Below are positions 8,291 to 18,143 of a stretch of DNA of 64,000 nucleotides, in pieces. The notes below the pieces were generated by a model. The model ran no database searches, was not told where the DNA came from, and was given only the letters and a program-made list of their open reading frames with translations. The position numbers and the translations under genes were made by a program. This stretch comes from Lachnoclostridium sp. An76 (lineage in GTDB: Bacteria > Bacillota > Clostridia > Lachnospirales > Lachnospiraceae). The number at the start of each line of letters is the position of its first letter. The first letter of the stretch is position 1. The DNA is taken from NCBI RefSeq assembly GCF_002161355.1, contig NZ_NFHL01000002.1:434001-498000 (forward strand), written 5' to 3'.

Positions 8291-10217
8291 TATCCGTCAC
8301 CCCTTTGCCCGCATTGGGATGGATCTGCGAATAGACCGCGTCCGCGAAGAACACGGCCAGGAGCGCAGTGCAAACGATCTTCAGCCGCTTTTCGCTGACC
8401 CGGCTCACCAGGTTGTCCGCCATGGGCGCGATGGCATACGTGATCGCCAGCCCTCCGATGCCGAATACAAGGAGTCCCTCCGCGCAGATCCGGCCGTTCA
8501 GGTTCAGGAAATACCCGCTGTAATCCCACCACTTCATGCCGCCTGTCACGATCTCCATGACCAGGGAAGTCATATACTCCAGGAATCCGCAGACCACGAT
8601 CGTAGCGGTAAATTCCAGCGCAGGATTTCTCCGCAGTCGGTACAGGAGCGTAAGGATCAGCACAGACCCTGTCCCGTAGATCGGGAGCCACGGGCCGTGC
8701 AGGGCGCCGCGGTTCACGAAATCCCCATAGCTCACCAGGTGCATCCCCACTTCCCACAGCCATCCGAAGAAGGACAGCCCCAGAAAAATCACGATCAGAG
8801 ACCACACAGAGTAATGGCGCATGTAATTTAATGACTGCACCAGTTTCCGCCGGTTCTCCTCCGGGATCGGATAGAGCCTTACAGGATATGCCTCTCCCTG
8901 TGTGTCATCGATGAGTTCATAAACCCTCACCATCTCCGCCTGCCGGCGTTCATACTCCCGTTCTTCCTCCCTGCGCATAAAGAGCACACCGAAATTCCGC
9001 GCCAGGAACCCTCTCCAGCCGGTCAGGCCGTTCTTTTCTTCCGGCGCATGGGCCACTACTTCCAGCACGTCCGCATACCGCTCTCTGAGCAGGCTTTCCG
9101 CCGGTTTTTCATAGAGATACCTGTCGAAAAGGAGTTCCGCTCCCGGGATGCCCTTCGCCTTTGCCTCCGCCCTGATCGCCGCGTAATACTGCGTAAACGC
9201 CGCCGTCTTATAAGGATTGGTAAAGAGCACGTTGAAAACGCCCATCGTCAGCAGGCCCAGGAACTCCCAGCCGAGAAAGGACATTTCAAAGACAAAACAC
9301 TCCCACTTGTGCCCTTTCATCATCCGCCGTGACAGAGTGACCGCCTGACGCGCGGTCATATCCGGATTCTCCGCCACGATATACGGCACAAGATAATACG
9401 AGTAATGCTTTACCGCGATCCCCACGATCGTCAGGCACCACAGAGAATAAAACACATATTTCACAAACATCGTCCAGGAAGCTTTCATCCATTTCTTTAC
9501 CCGGAGCAGGAATACGAACCGCTGTGTTGTCACCCGGTCATAGAGGAGGCCTTCCATAAAAACTCTCCTTATAACTACAGGGAACGTATTCTGGACCAGG
9601 AACCAGAAAAAGAACATCAGCAGCGCTCCCAGCACGATCAGGATCATAACGCCCGCATTTTCCGAGCCCGTGACCGAGGCGATCGCCGCCACTGCCGTCA
9701 CGATAATGGATCCGGATGTGACCTGGTTCACAATGCCTGAGAACACGCCTCTTGTGCGCCCGAAGGCAGGATTTCCGCTGTTCGCGTGCTCGATCGCATT
9801 CTCCTTGATCTGCTCTGACATCTCTCTGCCCATCTGGGTATCCCCTTCCGCGATAGTCCGGAGCACATCCGCCCAGCCGATGCTGCGCATATTTGTCTTC
9901 ACATTATAACTTCCCCCGCCGCTCAGATCATCCCCGATCTGTTCGTATGTCTGCTCATACGTCTGCGCCGAAGAAAAATTCAGCGAGCTCCTGAACTCCG
10001 CTGTCAGGAACGCGGCGATCAGACAGGCTGCCACAAAAATAAAGTAGTGCTTTTTCAGGGATGCCTTCCCCTGCTTTTTCATCTGTTTTCTCGTCATCTT
10101 CTGTTTCTGCCGGCACCCGGCCCCTGCCCGTGCCTCTCCTTCCTTAACATTCAAACCTTTCTCATGCCCCGCATTTTCCAGAGCGTACACCGCCGCTCCG
10201 GCTGCGCCGATGACCAC
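8181..10217 (-). CDS. DUF975-like membrane protein fused to a putative ABC-transporter permease (CmpB) domain
   Basis: Two membrane modules are joined. The N-terminal part (about residues 46-370) is DUF975-like, with several hydrophobic segments and the NPDMTARQAVTLSRRMMKGHKWE helix region. After a hydrophilic stretch, residues 470-630 match the CmpB-type family (LSFFGWLWEVGMHL, GALHGPWLPIYGTGSVL, GGMKWWDYSGYFLNLNGRIC). The transported substrate is unknown. The longest frame begins at a GTG (10217); ATGs at 10097 and 10082 are at least as likely, because the first ~40 residues look non-homologous and no start has a good ribosome site. The last ~40 residues read antisense through treR and are probably a tail acquired when the original 3' end was lost. 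Confidence 0.75.
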   Translation of the reverse strand: MVIGAAGAAVYALENAGHEKGLNVKEGEARAGAGCRQKQKMTRKQMKKQGKASLKKHYFIFVAACLIAAFLTAEFRSSLNFSSAQTYEQTYEQIGDDLSGGGSYNVKTNMRSIGWADVLRTIAEGDTQMGREMSEQIKENAIEHANSGNPAFGRTRGVFSGIVNQVTSGSIIVTAVAAIASVTGSENAGVMILIVLGALLMFFFWFLVQNTFPVVIRRVFMEGLLYDRVTTQRFVFLLRVKKWMKASWTMFVKYVFYSLWCLTIVGIAVKHYSYYLVPYIVAENPDMTARQAVTLSRRMMKGHKWECFVFEMSFLGWEFLGLLTMGVFNVLFTNPYKTAAFTQYYAAIRAEAKAKGIPGAELLFDRYLYEKPAESLLRERYADVLEVVAHAPEEKNGLTGWRGFLARNFGVLFMRREEEREYERRQAEMVRVYELIDDTQGEAYPVRLYPIPEENRRKLVQSLNYMRHYSVWSLIVIFLGLSFFGWLWEVGMHLVSYGDFVNRGALHGPWLPIYGTGSVLILTLLYRLRRNPALEFTATIVVCGFLEYMTSLVMEIVTGGMKWWDYSGYFLNLNGRICAEGLLVFGIGGLAITYAIAPMADNLVSRVSEKRLKIVCTALLAVFFADAVYSQIHPNAGKGVTDISASFASPHPGTENSPDDAVTVCIQTGSHCRQRSGS

Positions 10218-10281
10218 ATGCCCGTGAATTTATCCGCGATCCACATATGATCTTCTCCACATCCTGTTTCCCTTACCAATT

Positions 10282-10320
10282 AAAAAGAGTCTGGGAAATT
10301 TTACATTTTCCAGACTTTTT
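10282..10320 (-). terminator. Terminator of the MATE gene
   Basis: AAAGTCTGGAAAA and its near complement ending CCAGACTCTTTTT form a stem with a short AT loop, followed on the minus strand by T residues. The flanking A and T runs make it potentially bidirectional. Confidence 0.75.
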
Positions 10321-10398
10321 CAGTTTCTGATCTGATCATTCCTGATACATTATAATCCATGGCCAGGCGTTTCGTCTATATTGTTTTGGGATTTATTT

Positions 10399-11862
10399 TT
10401 AAGATCCCGTCCGGATCTTTGCCAGGATCTTCTTAAACTGGACCGTAAACAGGATCGCCGTAAACGTCACAGCGAACAGATCCGCGATCGGTTCCGCCAT
10501 ATATACAGCCAGCGTCTGATCGGACCTTATGATCTGCGGCATAATGTAAATGAGCGGGATCAAAAGGACAAACTTCCTCATCACCGCGACAACGATCGAC
10601 TCTACCGCCTTTCCAAGCGCGTTGAATGTCATCTGGCACGCCATCTGTATCCCGAAAAGGAACATGGACGCCATATAGATCCTCAGCGCTGTCCCGGTGT
10701 AGTCCATCAGCTCCGCGTCTGATGTAAACATGGCTGCAAATCCTCCCGGGAACAGCATGACAAGCAGCCACAGAAGAGCAGCATACGTCATGCTGACCTT
10801 CAGGAGCAGCTTAAACGCAGACCGCACCCTGGCCGTATCCCCGGCTCCGTAACAATAGCTGATGATCGGCTGGGCGCCCTGCCCCAGTCCCTGGAGCGGG
10901 AGCATCGCAAACTGCATCACACTCGTAAGGATCGTCATCGCTCCCACCGCGATATCGCCGCCGTATTTCTGGAGAGAGCTGTTAAAGCACACGGAGATCA
11001 CACTCTCGCTGGCCTGCATGATAAACGTCGCCACACCAAGGGCAAGGCAGGGCAGGATGATCTTCGGCGTAAGCCCCAGGTTCTTTTTTCTGATCTTCAG
11101 GAACGTCCTCTTCCCGCACAGGAAGCTTACCACCCAGATACAGGAAAGCGCCTGGGAAATGATCGTCGCGAGTGCCGCTCCCTTCACATCCATATCAAGG
11201 CCAAAGATAAAGATCGGGTCCAGGATGATATTTGCAACCGCACCGATCAGTACCGAGAGCATCCCTGTCTTCGCAAATCCCTGGGCCGTGATAAATGCAT
11301 TCATCCCGAGAGTGATCTCCACGAAGATCGTCCCCAGGGCATAGATATTCATATAGGACACACCGTACCCGATCGTGTTCTCGCTGGCCCCGAACGCCAT
11401 GAGGAAATCCCGGTTCCAGATCAGCAGCACTGCAGTTAATACAACGGAAATAATGATCTGCAGTACAAAGCAGTTCCCAAGTGTCTTTTCCGCTGATCCC
11501 TTATCTTTCTTTCCCATAAAGATCGACGCGCGGGGCGCGCCGCCGTATCCGACGAGCGCCGCGAATGCGGAAACGATCATGATCAGCGGCATGCATACGC
11601 CCACTCCCGTCAGCGCGGTCGCGCCGATATCCGGGATATGCCCGATGTAGATCCTGTCCACGATATTGTACAGCATATTGATCAGCTGGGCTGCCACTGT
11701 GGGCAGAGCCAGCTTAAGGAGCAGTTTTCCCAGGGGCTCTGTCCTCAGGAACTCCTTATCCTGGGCTGCCCCGCTCTCGCTCCGGTTACTGTCTGTCTGC
11801 ATTTCTGCCGGTTTTCGTCCTGTCTGCTTTTCTTCTGTCTGTTTTTGCCCTGTCTTTGTCAT
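10399..11862 (-). CDS. MATE-family multidrug/cation antiporter (MepA-like)
   Basis: Twelve-helix exporter that uses a Na+ or H+ gradient to expel drugs or metabolites. After a charged, repetitive N-terminal tail (about 40 residues rich in K, Q, T, E) the MATE core begins at PLGKLLLKLALPTVAAQLINMLYNIVDRIYIG and shows the GVGVCMPLIMIVSAFAALVG and QPIISYCYGAGD signatures of both halves. Length 487, slightly longer than usual because of the tail. AGGGG lies six bases before the ATG. It is a single-gene unit with its own terminator; substrates cannot be read from sequence. Confidence 0.88.
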   Translation of the reverse strand: MTKTGQKQTEEKQTGRKPAEMQTDSNRSESGAAQDKEFLRTEPLGKLLLKLALPTVAAQLINMLYNIVDRIYIGHIPDIGATALTGVGVCMPLIMIVSAFAALVGYGGAPRASIFMGKKDKGSAEKTLGNCFVLQIIISVVLTAVLLIWNRDFLMAFGASENTIGYGVSYMNIYALGTIFVEITLGMNAFITAQGFAKTGMLSVLIGAVANIILDPIFIFGLDMDVKGAALATIISQALSCIWVVSFLCGKRTFLKIRKKNLGLTPKIILPCLALGVATFIMQASESVISVCFNSSLQKYGGDIAVGAMTILTSVMQFAMLPLQGLGQGAQPIISYCYGAGDTARVRSAFKLLLKVSMTYAALLWLLVMLFPGGFAAMFTSDAELMDYTGTALRIYMASMFLFGIQMACQMTFNALGKAVESIVVAVMRKFVLLIPLIYIMPQIIRSDQTLAVYMAEPIADLFAVTFTAILFTVQFKKILAKIRTGS

Positions 11863-11953
11863 GATTTTCCCCTGAGAAGCCGTTTTTAAAGAAACTTATT
11901 TTACAAAAGGCATTATAACACCCCGGTCCAATATGTCAAGAAACGCCCCTGGC

Positions 11954-12622
11954 TCATTCACAGCCCCTGTCCGCTTTGTCGATCCTGCGGTATGCGATCT
12001 CCAGTAAGATCAGATTCAGGAAGGCAAACACTGCCAGATACAGGGGCATGATCCATATGCCAAATGTTTGCTGCAGCCCGCCAAAGACCAGAGAGCCAAA
12101 CGAGGCAATAAGCCCATCGCTCATTCCCTGTTTTGTTCCCGCGAAATAGCTTGATGTCCACAAAAAGCTGGTTGTCTCTCCCGCGCAGTAAGAGAAAAAA
12201 GCGGTCAGTGGCAGGGAAAGGATACAGACAGCAAGGATTCCGATCTGGACATATGCCGTCCACCGGTATCCTTCATTCCAATGCGCATATTTCAGCGCCA
12301 GCGCCATAAGATTCGGGCTGATGATCGCTCCCAGTCCATAAAAACAGTGCAGAAAATTCATCACGGAAGACGGATAATTATTTGCAACATAATGGTTGAG
12401 CGCAGCATCAACAGAACCCGCTCCCAATCCATATGGAACCGCGAACAAAAACAACATCCAGTACTGTCCGGCAAAAGAAAAGCCGAGCAGTCCCACAACT
12501 GTCAGGCAGATCGATACGACTACGATCCATTTTGTATGTATCAAAAAGATTTCCTGTTCTGCCATAAAACTGTAACGCCTTCTGACTGTCCCCAGAATAC
12601 CACACTTCTCCAGGCAGAACAA
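11954..12622 (-). pseudogene. Major facilitator (sugar-permease-like) transporter with several deletions
   Basis: The central part is a typical MFS protein of the fucose-permease-like group (PYGLGAGSVDAALNHYVA, MNFLHCFYGLGAIISP), which normally has about 390 residues and 12 helices. Only 222 codons remain. The N-terminal helices are missing; near residue 138 the SLPL segment jumps directly to FFSYCAGETTSFLWTSSYF; and near residue 185 FGGL joins to QQTFGIWIMPLYLAVFA, skipping the middle of the C-terminal half. All surviving pieces stay in one frame, so a short membrane protein could be made, but a working transporter is unlikely. Confidence 0.75.
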
Positions 12623-12654
12623 GTGTTCTTTTTTTCAGGGAACAAAAAATTAAA

Positions 12655-12693
12655 GGCAATTCATCCCCCGCCTTCGGCAGGGGAATTCTTGCC
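12655..12693 (-). terminator. Strong hairpin after the small coiled-coil gene
   Basis: Minus strand GGCAAGAATTCCCCTGCC pairs with GGCGGGGGATGAATTGCC around a GAA loop, followed by a T-rich stretch. It starts 22 bases after the stop at 12715. Confidence 0.7.
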
Positions 12694-12714
12694 ACCTCTT
12701 CGTTACTTTCTCTC

Positions 12715-12966
12715 TTATTCACGGGTATCGATCGCACCCTCATTTTTATTTCTTTCCCGAACTAATAATTCCAGAATATCGAGCATACGCCGGATTGTCA
12801 TTTCCCGTTGTTCTATCATTTTTTCCGCAGCTTCGATTCCTGCCTCATCCAAATCTGCCAACTGCTGCAGAGCTGTTTCGAGACCCCCTGATTCATTCAG
12901 GATCTTCTCAATCATCTGTAAGATAAAAGTTATCTCCGTTCTTTCGTCAGAGCGCAGATGCTCCAT
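12715..12966 (-). CDS. Small helical/coiled-coil protein, unknown function
   Basis: Eighty-three residues, almost entirely charged amphipathic helix (for example LETALQQLADLDEAGIEAAEKMIEQ), with no signal peptide or membrane segment. GGAGG stands nine bases before the ATG, and a hairpin follows the stop, which supports a real gene. It lies directly downstream of the GH32 gene in the same direction. I recognise no family with confidence. Confidence 0.6.
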   Translation of the reverse strand: MEHLRSDERTEITFILQMIEKILNESGGLETALQQLADLDEAGIEAAEKMIEQREMTIRRMLDILELLVRERNKNEGAIDTRE

Positions 12967-13035
12967 ATTCTTTCGCCTCCGTTTCGTCAGTCTCCTATAG
13001 CATTCCTATGATAAATTGTCTTTGTCGGATACAGA

Positions 13036-14529
13036 CTATCCTTCAGACACCAGGTCATATTTCACCACGTCCATATTCACTGTTCCGTCTGCGAAGAACG
13101 AGATCCCGTCCGCTGCCTGGTCCGTATACATAGTCGCTGTCATGACCTGTTCGCCGTCGTTTACGAAGACTTCCACGCTGAACCGGTCGAGGATCACCCG
13201 CAGTTTCAGCTCTCCGCTTGTGCTGTTCACAAGGCTTCGTCTCTGGTGGATGATCGCCCTTCTGGAACCGGAGAATTTCCGGTCTACCTTGAGGACCGAC
13301 TCGTGGGGGCGGAAGCTGACCGCTGTCTGGTACTTCTCATCCTGGGCGAAGCGCAGGGCGAACTTCTGATACAGCTTCTCTCCGTCCGCCGGACGCAGGG
13401 TCAGTTCCATGTCCACTTTTCTCCCCCTGATCCCGTTCAGGCTGATCACGTCGGAGAATGTGACATTGTGGTATTCCACCTTGTTTCTTCTCATTTCGTC
13501 CAGTTCCCGCACCGGTCTCTGGTAAAGACGCCCGTTTTTCAGGAACAGTTCCCGCGGCAGGCTCATCTGGCCGAACCACTTTTCCTCCGGAGCACGGAGA
13601 TTGCAGGCGTCCCAGTTCTGCATCCAGCCGATCATCACGCGCCTGCCGTCCGGAGTCAGAACTGTCTGGGGCGCATAGAAGTCAATCCCGTAGTCGATCG
13701 CCTGGTCATGTTCTTCTGTGAAAGTTCCTGTCTCCTCGTCATACTCTCCGATCAGGCAGAGGGTGCCGTTTCCGTTATGGTATTCAAACCCTTCCGGCAG
13801 CATATCCTGGGGGCTTGTCAGCAGGACCCATTTACCGTCCAGCCTGAAGAAATCCGGGCATTCCCACATCTTGCCGAACCGGTTATTGTTCGCGGCGAGC
13901 ACGCTTTTAAACTTCCACCGAAATCCGTCCGGGCTGGTGTACAAAAGGATCTGCCCGCTTCCGTCCGCCGGCCGGTTACCGACTACGCAGCAGTAGGTGC
14001 CGTCTTCCGCCTGCCACATCTTCGGATCCCGGAAGTCATGGACACTGCTTCCTTCCGGGATATCGTTTTTGTCCAGCACCGGATTCCCCGCACACTTCTC
14101 ATAATCCACGCCGTCGCCCACGGCAAGGCACTGGGTCTGCGTATCGCAGTGTTCTCCATTCTCCTTACGCTCGCGCAGCACTCCGGTGTACATCAGCAGC
14201 TGTCTGCCGTCCGGGAGCGTCAACGCGCTCCCGGAAAAGCAGCCGTCCCGGTCGTAAGCCTCGTCCGGCGCCAGAGCTGCCGGGAGATAATCCCAGTGCA
14301 GGAAGTCTTTCGTCACCGCGTGTCCCCAGTGCATGGAGTCCCAGTGCGGTGCATATGGGTTGTACTGGTAAAACAGATGGTACTGTCCATTATAATACGA
14401 GAATCCATTGGGGTCGTTCATCCAGCCGGTCCGCACTGACAGATGAAAATCCGGGCGTTCCTCCTGCTTTATCATTTTCTCAGATGCCTCTTCGTATTTT
14501 CTTGCTTCACGCAGTGTCTGACTTGTCAT
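13036..14529 (-). CDS. GH32 sucrose-6-phosphate hydrolase / beta-fructofuranosidase
   Basis: Cytoplasmic glycoside hydrolase cleaving the fructosyl bond of sucrose (phosphate) or short fructo-oligosaccharides. The three catalytic motifs are present: WMNDPNG with the nucleophile near residue 38, FRDPKMW with the transition-state stabiliser, and WECPDFF with the acid/base; the C-terminal beta-sandwich ends with the FVNDGEQVMTA motif. No signal peptide. The ATG at 14529 has AAGGA about ten bases upstream and lies 22 bases after the binding-protein stop; the frame runs further upstream but into that gene. Last gene of the permease operon, so imported sugar is most likely short fructans or sucrose. 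Confidence 0.88.
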   Translation of the reverse strand: MTSQTLREARKYEEASEKMIKQEERPDFHLSVRTGWMNDPNGFSYYNGQYHLFYQYNPYAPHWDSMHWGHAVTKDFLHWDYLPAALAPDEAYDRDGCFSGSALTLPDGRQLLMYTGVLRERKENGEHCDTQTQCLAVGDGVDYEKCAGNPVLDKNDIPEGSSVHDFRDPKMWQAEDGTYCCVVGNRPADGSGQILLYTSPDGFRWKFKSVLAANNNRFGKMWECPDFFRLDGKWVLLTSPQDMLPEGFEYHNGNGTLCLIGEYDEETGTFTEEHDQAIDYGIDFYAPQTVLTPDGRRVMIGWMQNWDACNLRAPEEKWFGQMSLPRELFLKNGRLYQRPVRELDEMRRNKVEYHNVTFSDVISLNGIRGRKVDMELTLRPADGEKLYQKFALRFAQDEKYQTAVSFRPHESVLKVDRKFSGSRRAIIHQRRSLVNSTSGELKLRVILDRFSVEVFVNDGEQVMTATMYTDQAADGISFFADGTVNMDVVKYDLVSEG

Positions 14530-14551
14530 ATCGATCCGATTCCTTTCCTGC

Positions 14552-16258
14552 TTAGTTTTCTGCCGCAGCCCCAGCAGATCCCGCTTCCATTTCCGCAAGG
14601 GATTCCTGATAGCTGTCGAAATATTTCTGCTTGATCTGGAGGTATTCTGACAGGCCGTAATCTTCCATCTTCTGGAGATACTCGTCCCACTCTTCCTCGA
14701 TGCCGCCGTTTAAGATCCAGTCCGCTTTCTTCTGTTCCGCGTACTTTTTAATATCTGTATCCAGCTGCGACACTCTGTTCGTGTCGTCAATGCTCATAAA
14801 TACATTCGGGTATACATACTTGCTGTGCATATCGTCCAGATAAACCTCATGCATATTGTCGAGGCGCCACTTCGCATCGTCCGGCTGTGTTACATAGACG
14901 TCATAATAGTCGTTCAGCACAGCCAGCGGGCCGTTGACAGACTGCGCCTGGCGCACTTCCACCGGGGAAGCGTCCCCCAGGTCGAGATGTTTGAGCATCG
15001 GTTCGCCCTCGGCGTTCGTGCCCATCTCAAAAATGTTATCCGCGTCCTTCTCCCCGTAGGTGCCCCAGTTGTTCTGCGGAGACTGGAGGGGAGCGTACAT
15101 CTGGTCGATCCATGCCGCCGCAAGAGCCGTATCCCGGCAGCTTGTGGTGAGCACGCATCTTCCGCGGTCAAATCCGCTGGTCTCGCTTCCATTCTGCCTT
15201 GTGATATTGACAAGGCCGTCCGGTCCCGCAAGCGCCGGCATCATCACGTAGTCCTCATAGTTGTCGATATTGGCGATATCCCAGGTAAAGCAGAGGCCGT
15301 ATCTGTGGTTCTTTCCCTTTGCCACATAGGTGGACCACTCCTGAGTAAATGCCTCCGGGTCTACAAGATCCTGTTCGACAAGAGAGTGGAGCCACTCGAT
15401 CCCTTCCTTATAGCCTTCCTGCACTGCTGTATAGATCACTTCTCCATCGTCTGTCACCGCGAAATGATCTCCGGTATCACCATAGCCTTCCCCGAAGCCG
15501 TTGATCAGGATCGCGGGATCCTGGTCGCCGTTGTTGATGATAAACGACATGGGGATCACATCGCCCTCGATATCAAATTCCTCTTCAAGGGCGTCCGCGT
15601 TATCGCGGAACGCGATCAGCGCCTGCTCCAGTTCATCCGTTGTAGTCGGCACATCGAGTCCGAGGAAATCCAGCCATTTCTTATTAATATACGGGATATC
15701 GCCGATGGCCTGGATCGCTTCTTTGCCTTCGCCCAGCTGCTCGATCCACGGGAACGAGTAGATATGCCCGTCCGGCGCAGTGACCATGGTCCGGTACTCC
15801 GGATATTTCTCAAACACAGCCTGAAGATTCGGCATATATTTGTCGATCAGGTTTTCCAGTGGGATGATGATCCCCTGCTTTGCATACCGGAGCAGGTCAT
15901 AGTCGTTCATGCCCGCCGTGAAAAGTCCATCCGGCAGGTTTCCGAACTGTGCCAGCGCGAGGTTTTTCTTATCTGCAAACTGGTCGTCCACAAAACATGT
16001 CCAGTCAATATGTACATTGGTCTGCTCCTCCAGCCTCTGGAAGATCAGCTTGTCATTGGGCTCCTGCGTGGTCGTCGCCGGAGCGCTTGTGATAAACGAA
16101 AGTTCTTTCGTCTCTTTGAGCGGAAATGTCACTTCTTCGACCGGGGTATCCGGATCTGTATCCGCAACCTGCGCATTCCCGCCGCTGCACCCGAACAGGG
16201 ACAGTGTCAATATGAGGGACAGGCCAAGACCTGTCAGTCTCTTGATCCTATTTTTCAT
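14552..16258 (-). CDS. ABC transporter substrate-binding lipoprotein (family 1, LipO/YtcQ type)
   Basis: Extracellular sugar-binding lipoprotein. The signal sequence ends in the lipobox LSLFGC (cysteine at about residue 24), followed by an acidic linker and a 540-residue binding fold of the large LipO/YtcQ class used with LplB/LplC-type permeases. The C-terminal third contains the RGRCVLTTSC and WIDQMYAPLQSPQNNWGTYGE regions common to that class. It is between the permease and GH32 genes, 14 bases after the former, pointing to uptake of fructosyl sugars; the ligand itself is inferred from context. Confidence 0.85.
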   Translation of the reverse strand: MKNRIKRLTGLGLSLILTLSLFGCSGGNAQVADTDPDTPVEEVTFPLKETKELSFITSAPATTTQEPNDKLIFQRLEEQTNVHIDWTCFVDDQFADKKNLALAQFGNLPDGLFTAGMNDYDLLRYAKQGIIIPLENLIDKYMPNLQAVFEKYPEYRTMVTAPDGHIYSFPWIEQLGEGKEAIQAIGDIPYINKKWLDFLGLDVPTTTDELEQALIAFRDNADALEEEFDIEGDVIPMSFIINNGDQDPAILINGFGEGYGDTGDHFAVTDDGEVIYTAVQEGYKEGIEWLHSLVEQDLVDPEAFTQEWSTYVAKGKNHRYGLCFTWDIANIDNYEDYVMMPALAGPDGLVNITRQNGSETSGFDRGRCVLTTSCRDTALAAAWIDQMYAPLQSPQNNWGTYGEKDADNIFEMGTNAEGEPMLKHLDLGDASPVEVRQAQSVNGPLAVLNDYYDVYVTQPDDAKWRLDNMHEVYLDDMHSKYVYPNVFMSIDDTNRVSQLDTDIKKYAEQKKADWILNGGIEEEWDEYLQKMEDYGLSEYLQIKQKYFDSYQESLAEMEAGSAGAAAEN

Positions 16259-16272
16259 CGATTCTCAGCCTC

Positions 16273-17172
16273 CTAACCTTTTACAGAACCTACCATGATC
16301 CCTTTGTCAAAATACTTCTGGAAGAACGGATACATGATCAGAAGCGGAAGGCTCGATACAACGATCGTCGCGTATTTCAAAAGCTCCGCCACCTTTGCCA
16401 TCTCCGCCGTGCTCTGGATATCCGCGATCATACCCGGCTGAGGAGTATTCTGTACGAGGATCGATCTCAGCACAAGCTGCAGCGGCTGCATATCCGCGTC
16501 GTTTAAGTAGATCATGGCATCGAAATAGCTGTTCCACATTCCCACGAAGGACCACAGCGCCAGTACGGCGATGATCGGCTTGCACACCGGCAGCATGATC
16601 TTGAAGAAATGCTGGATCTCGCTTGCCCCGTCCAGCGCGGACGCCTCCCTGAGCTCTGTCGGGATCGACTGGAAGTATGTTCTTGCGAGGATCATGTTCC
16701 ACACGTTGAACGCTCCCGGAAGAAGGATCGCCCAGACCGTATTTACCATGTGCAGGTTATTGATCAGGATGAACGTGGGGATCATACCGCCGCCGAAGAA
16801 CATCGTGATCACAAAAATAATGTTAAAGAACTTACGTCCTACAAATTCCTTCTTGGACATCGGGTAAGCGGCGAGCAGTGTAACAAATACAGAGATCACT
16901 GTAAATGCCGCCGAATAAAAGAATGAGTTGGCGAAGCCCCGCCAGATCATATCATTCTCAAGCACACGCCTGTAAGCGTCCAGCGTCCAGTCCTTAAAGT
17001 TGAAGCTCAGCCCCTGATTGTTCAGCACGTTCGGATCCATAAAGGAGGCGAGGACTACGTACACAAGCGGCACAAAGACTGCCAGCACGAACAGGCCGAG
17101 CAGTGTATATCCGACGCCGAGAATCACTTTGTCGGATGTCCCGAGTTTCATTTTTCTTCTCGTTTCCATCAT
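16273..17172 (-). CDS. Carbohydrate ABC permease, LplC/YtcP type
   Basis: CUT1 permease subunit with six predicted helices. The EAA loop that contacts the ATPase is visible as ELREASALDGASEIQHFFKI near residues 180-200. The ATG at 17172 is chosen over the TTG one codon upstream because AAGGGGG lies five bases before it. It pairs with the permease at 17185. No ATPase gene is present; as usual for this class a shared MsmK-type ATPase elsewhere is expected. Confidence 0.88.
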   Translation of the reverse strand: MMETRRKMKLGTSDKVILGVGYTLLGLFVLAVFVPLVYVVLASFMDPNVLNNQGLSFNFKDWTLDAYRRVLENDMIWRGFANSFFYSAAFTVISVFVTLLAAYPMSKKEFVGRKFFNIIFVITMFFGGGMIPTFILINNLHMVNTVWAILLPGAFNVWNMILARTYFQSIPTELREASALDGASEIQHFFKIMLPVCKPIIAVLALWSFVGMWNSYFDAMIYLNDADMQPLQLVLRSILVQNTPQPGMIADIQSTAEMAKVAELLKYATIVVSSLPLLIMYPFFQKYFDKGIMVGSVKG

Positions 17173-17184
17173 CAAATCCCCCTT

Positions 17185-18126
17185 TTATAATCCTTCGCCG
17201 TCGTTTAATTTCTTCACAACCCAGTTCACGAATATCAGAAGGATCACGTTGATCACTGAATTGAAAAGTCCCACCGCCGTCGAATATCCGTAGTCTCCGT
17301 TGAGAAGACCGAGCCTGTATACATATGTAGAAAGTATCTCAGAAGCCGGAAGGTTCATATCTGTCTGCAGCGCATAGGCTTTCTCAAATCCGATGCTCAT
17401 GATATTTCCTGCCTGCAGGATAAACTGGATCACAATGATATTTTTGATCGCAGGCAGCTGCACGTAACGGATCTGCTGCAGGATATTCGCTCCGTCCACG
17501 ATCGCCGCTTCTTCCAGATCCTTGCTGGCATTGGACAGCGCCGCCGTATACATGATGGAAGACCACCCTGCCGTCTGCCAGATCCCGCTGGCGATGTAGA
17601 TCGTCCGGAATGCTTCCGGCATTGTCATCCAGTTGGTGTCGATCCCGAATAATGAATTGATCGGTCCCACCGGAGAAAGGAACATGCGGACCATACCGCA
17701 GAGTACGATGACCGAGATAAAGTTCGGCGCGTAGATCAGAAGCTGTATATTTTTCCGGATCCCTGTCCTGCGGATCTGGTTCAGCAGAAGCGCAAGGATG
17801 ATCGGAACGGGGAATCCCCATAACAGTCCGAACACACTCAGCTTTAACGTATTCATCAGATAGTTCATAAAATCCGGGGATGAAAGGAATCTCTGGAAAT
17901 ATTCCAGTCCCACCCACGGACTTCCGAGCACGCCTTCGATCACATTGTAATCCTCAAAGGCGATCAGGATCCCGCCCATCGGACCGTACTTGAAGATCAG
18001 TGTCAACAGAAGCCCCGGCAGAAGAAAGAATACATACAGCTGCCAGTTCTTTTTTACATACTTCAGTTTTTCCCGCGGCGTCTGCCTGACGACGGCCGCC
18101 GCATTCTTTTTACGGAAAACTCTCAT
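17185..18126 (-). CDS. Carbohydrate ABC permease, LplB type
   Basis: First permease of the operon. The N-terminus (KNWQLYVFFLLPGLLLTLIFKYGPMGGILIAFEDYN) is the hallmark of LplB-like proteins, and the EAA loop reads DLEEAAIVDGANILQQIRYVQLP in the C-terminal third. It is transcribed from a promoter about 85 bases upstream that is surrounded by repeated operator-like motifs and faces the LacI gene. Confidence 0.88.
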   Translation of the reverse strand: MRVFRKKNAAAVVRQTPREKLKYVKKNWQLYVFFLLPGLLLTLIFKYGPMGGILIAFEDYNVIEGVLGSPWVGLEYFQRFLSSPDFMNYLMNTLKLSVFGLLWGFPVPIILALLLNQIRRTGIRKNIQLLIYAPNFISVIVLCGMVRMFLSPVGPINSLFGIDTNWMTMPEAFRTIYIASGIWQTAGWSSIMYTAALSNASKDLEEAAIVDGANILQQIRYVQLPAIKNIIVIQFILQAGNIMSIGFEKAYALQTDMNLPASEILSTYVYRLGLLNGDYGYSTAVGLFNSVINVILLIFVNWVVKKLNDGEGL

Positions 18127-18143
18127 TTTAAGCCCCTCCTGTG

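Noticed and set aside
12655-12693. IS200/IS605-type end or TnpB-associated RNA
   Set aside because: The CCCC-TTCG-like hairpin resembles such ends, but no TnpA/TnpB sequence is nearby and it fits a terminator of the small gene at 12715.
14825-16276. 483-codon plus-strand ORF opposite the binding-protein gene
   Set aside because: Mirror of a clear lipoprotein gene with lipobox and operon context; the reverse text shows no domain.
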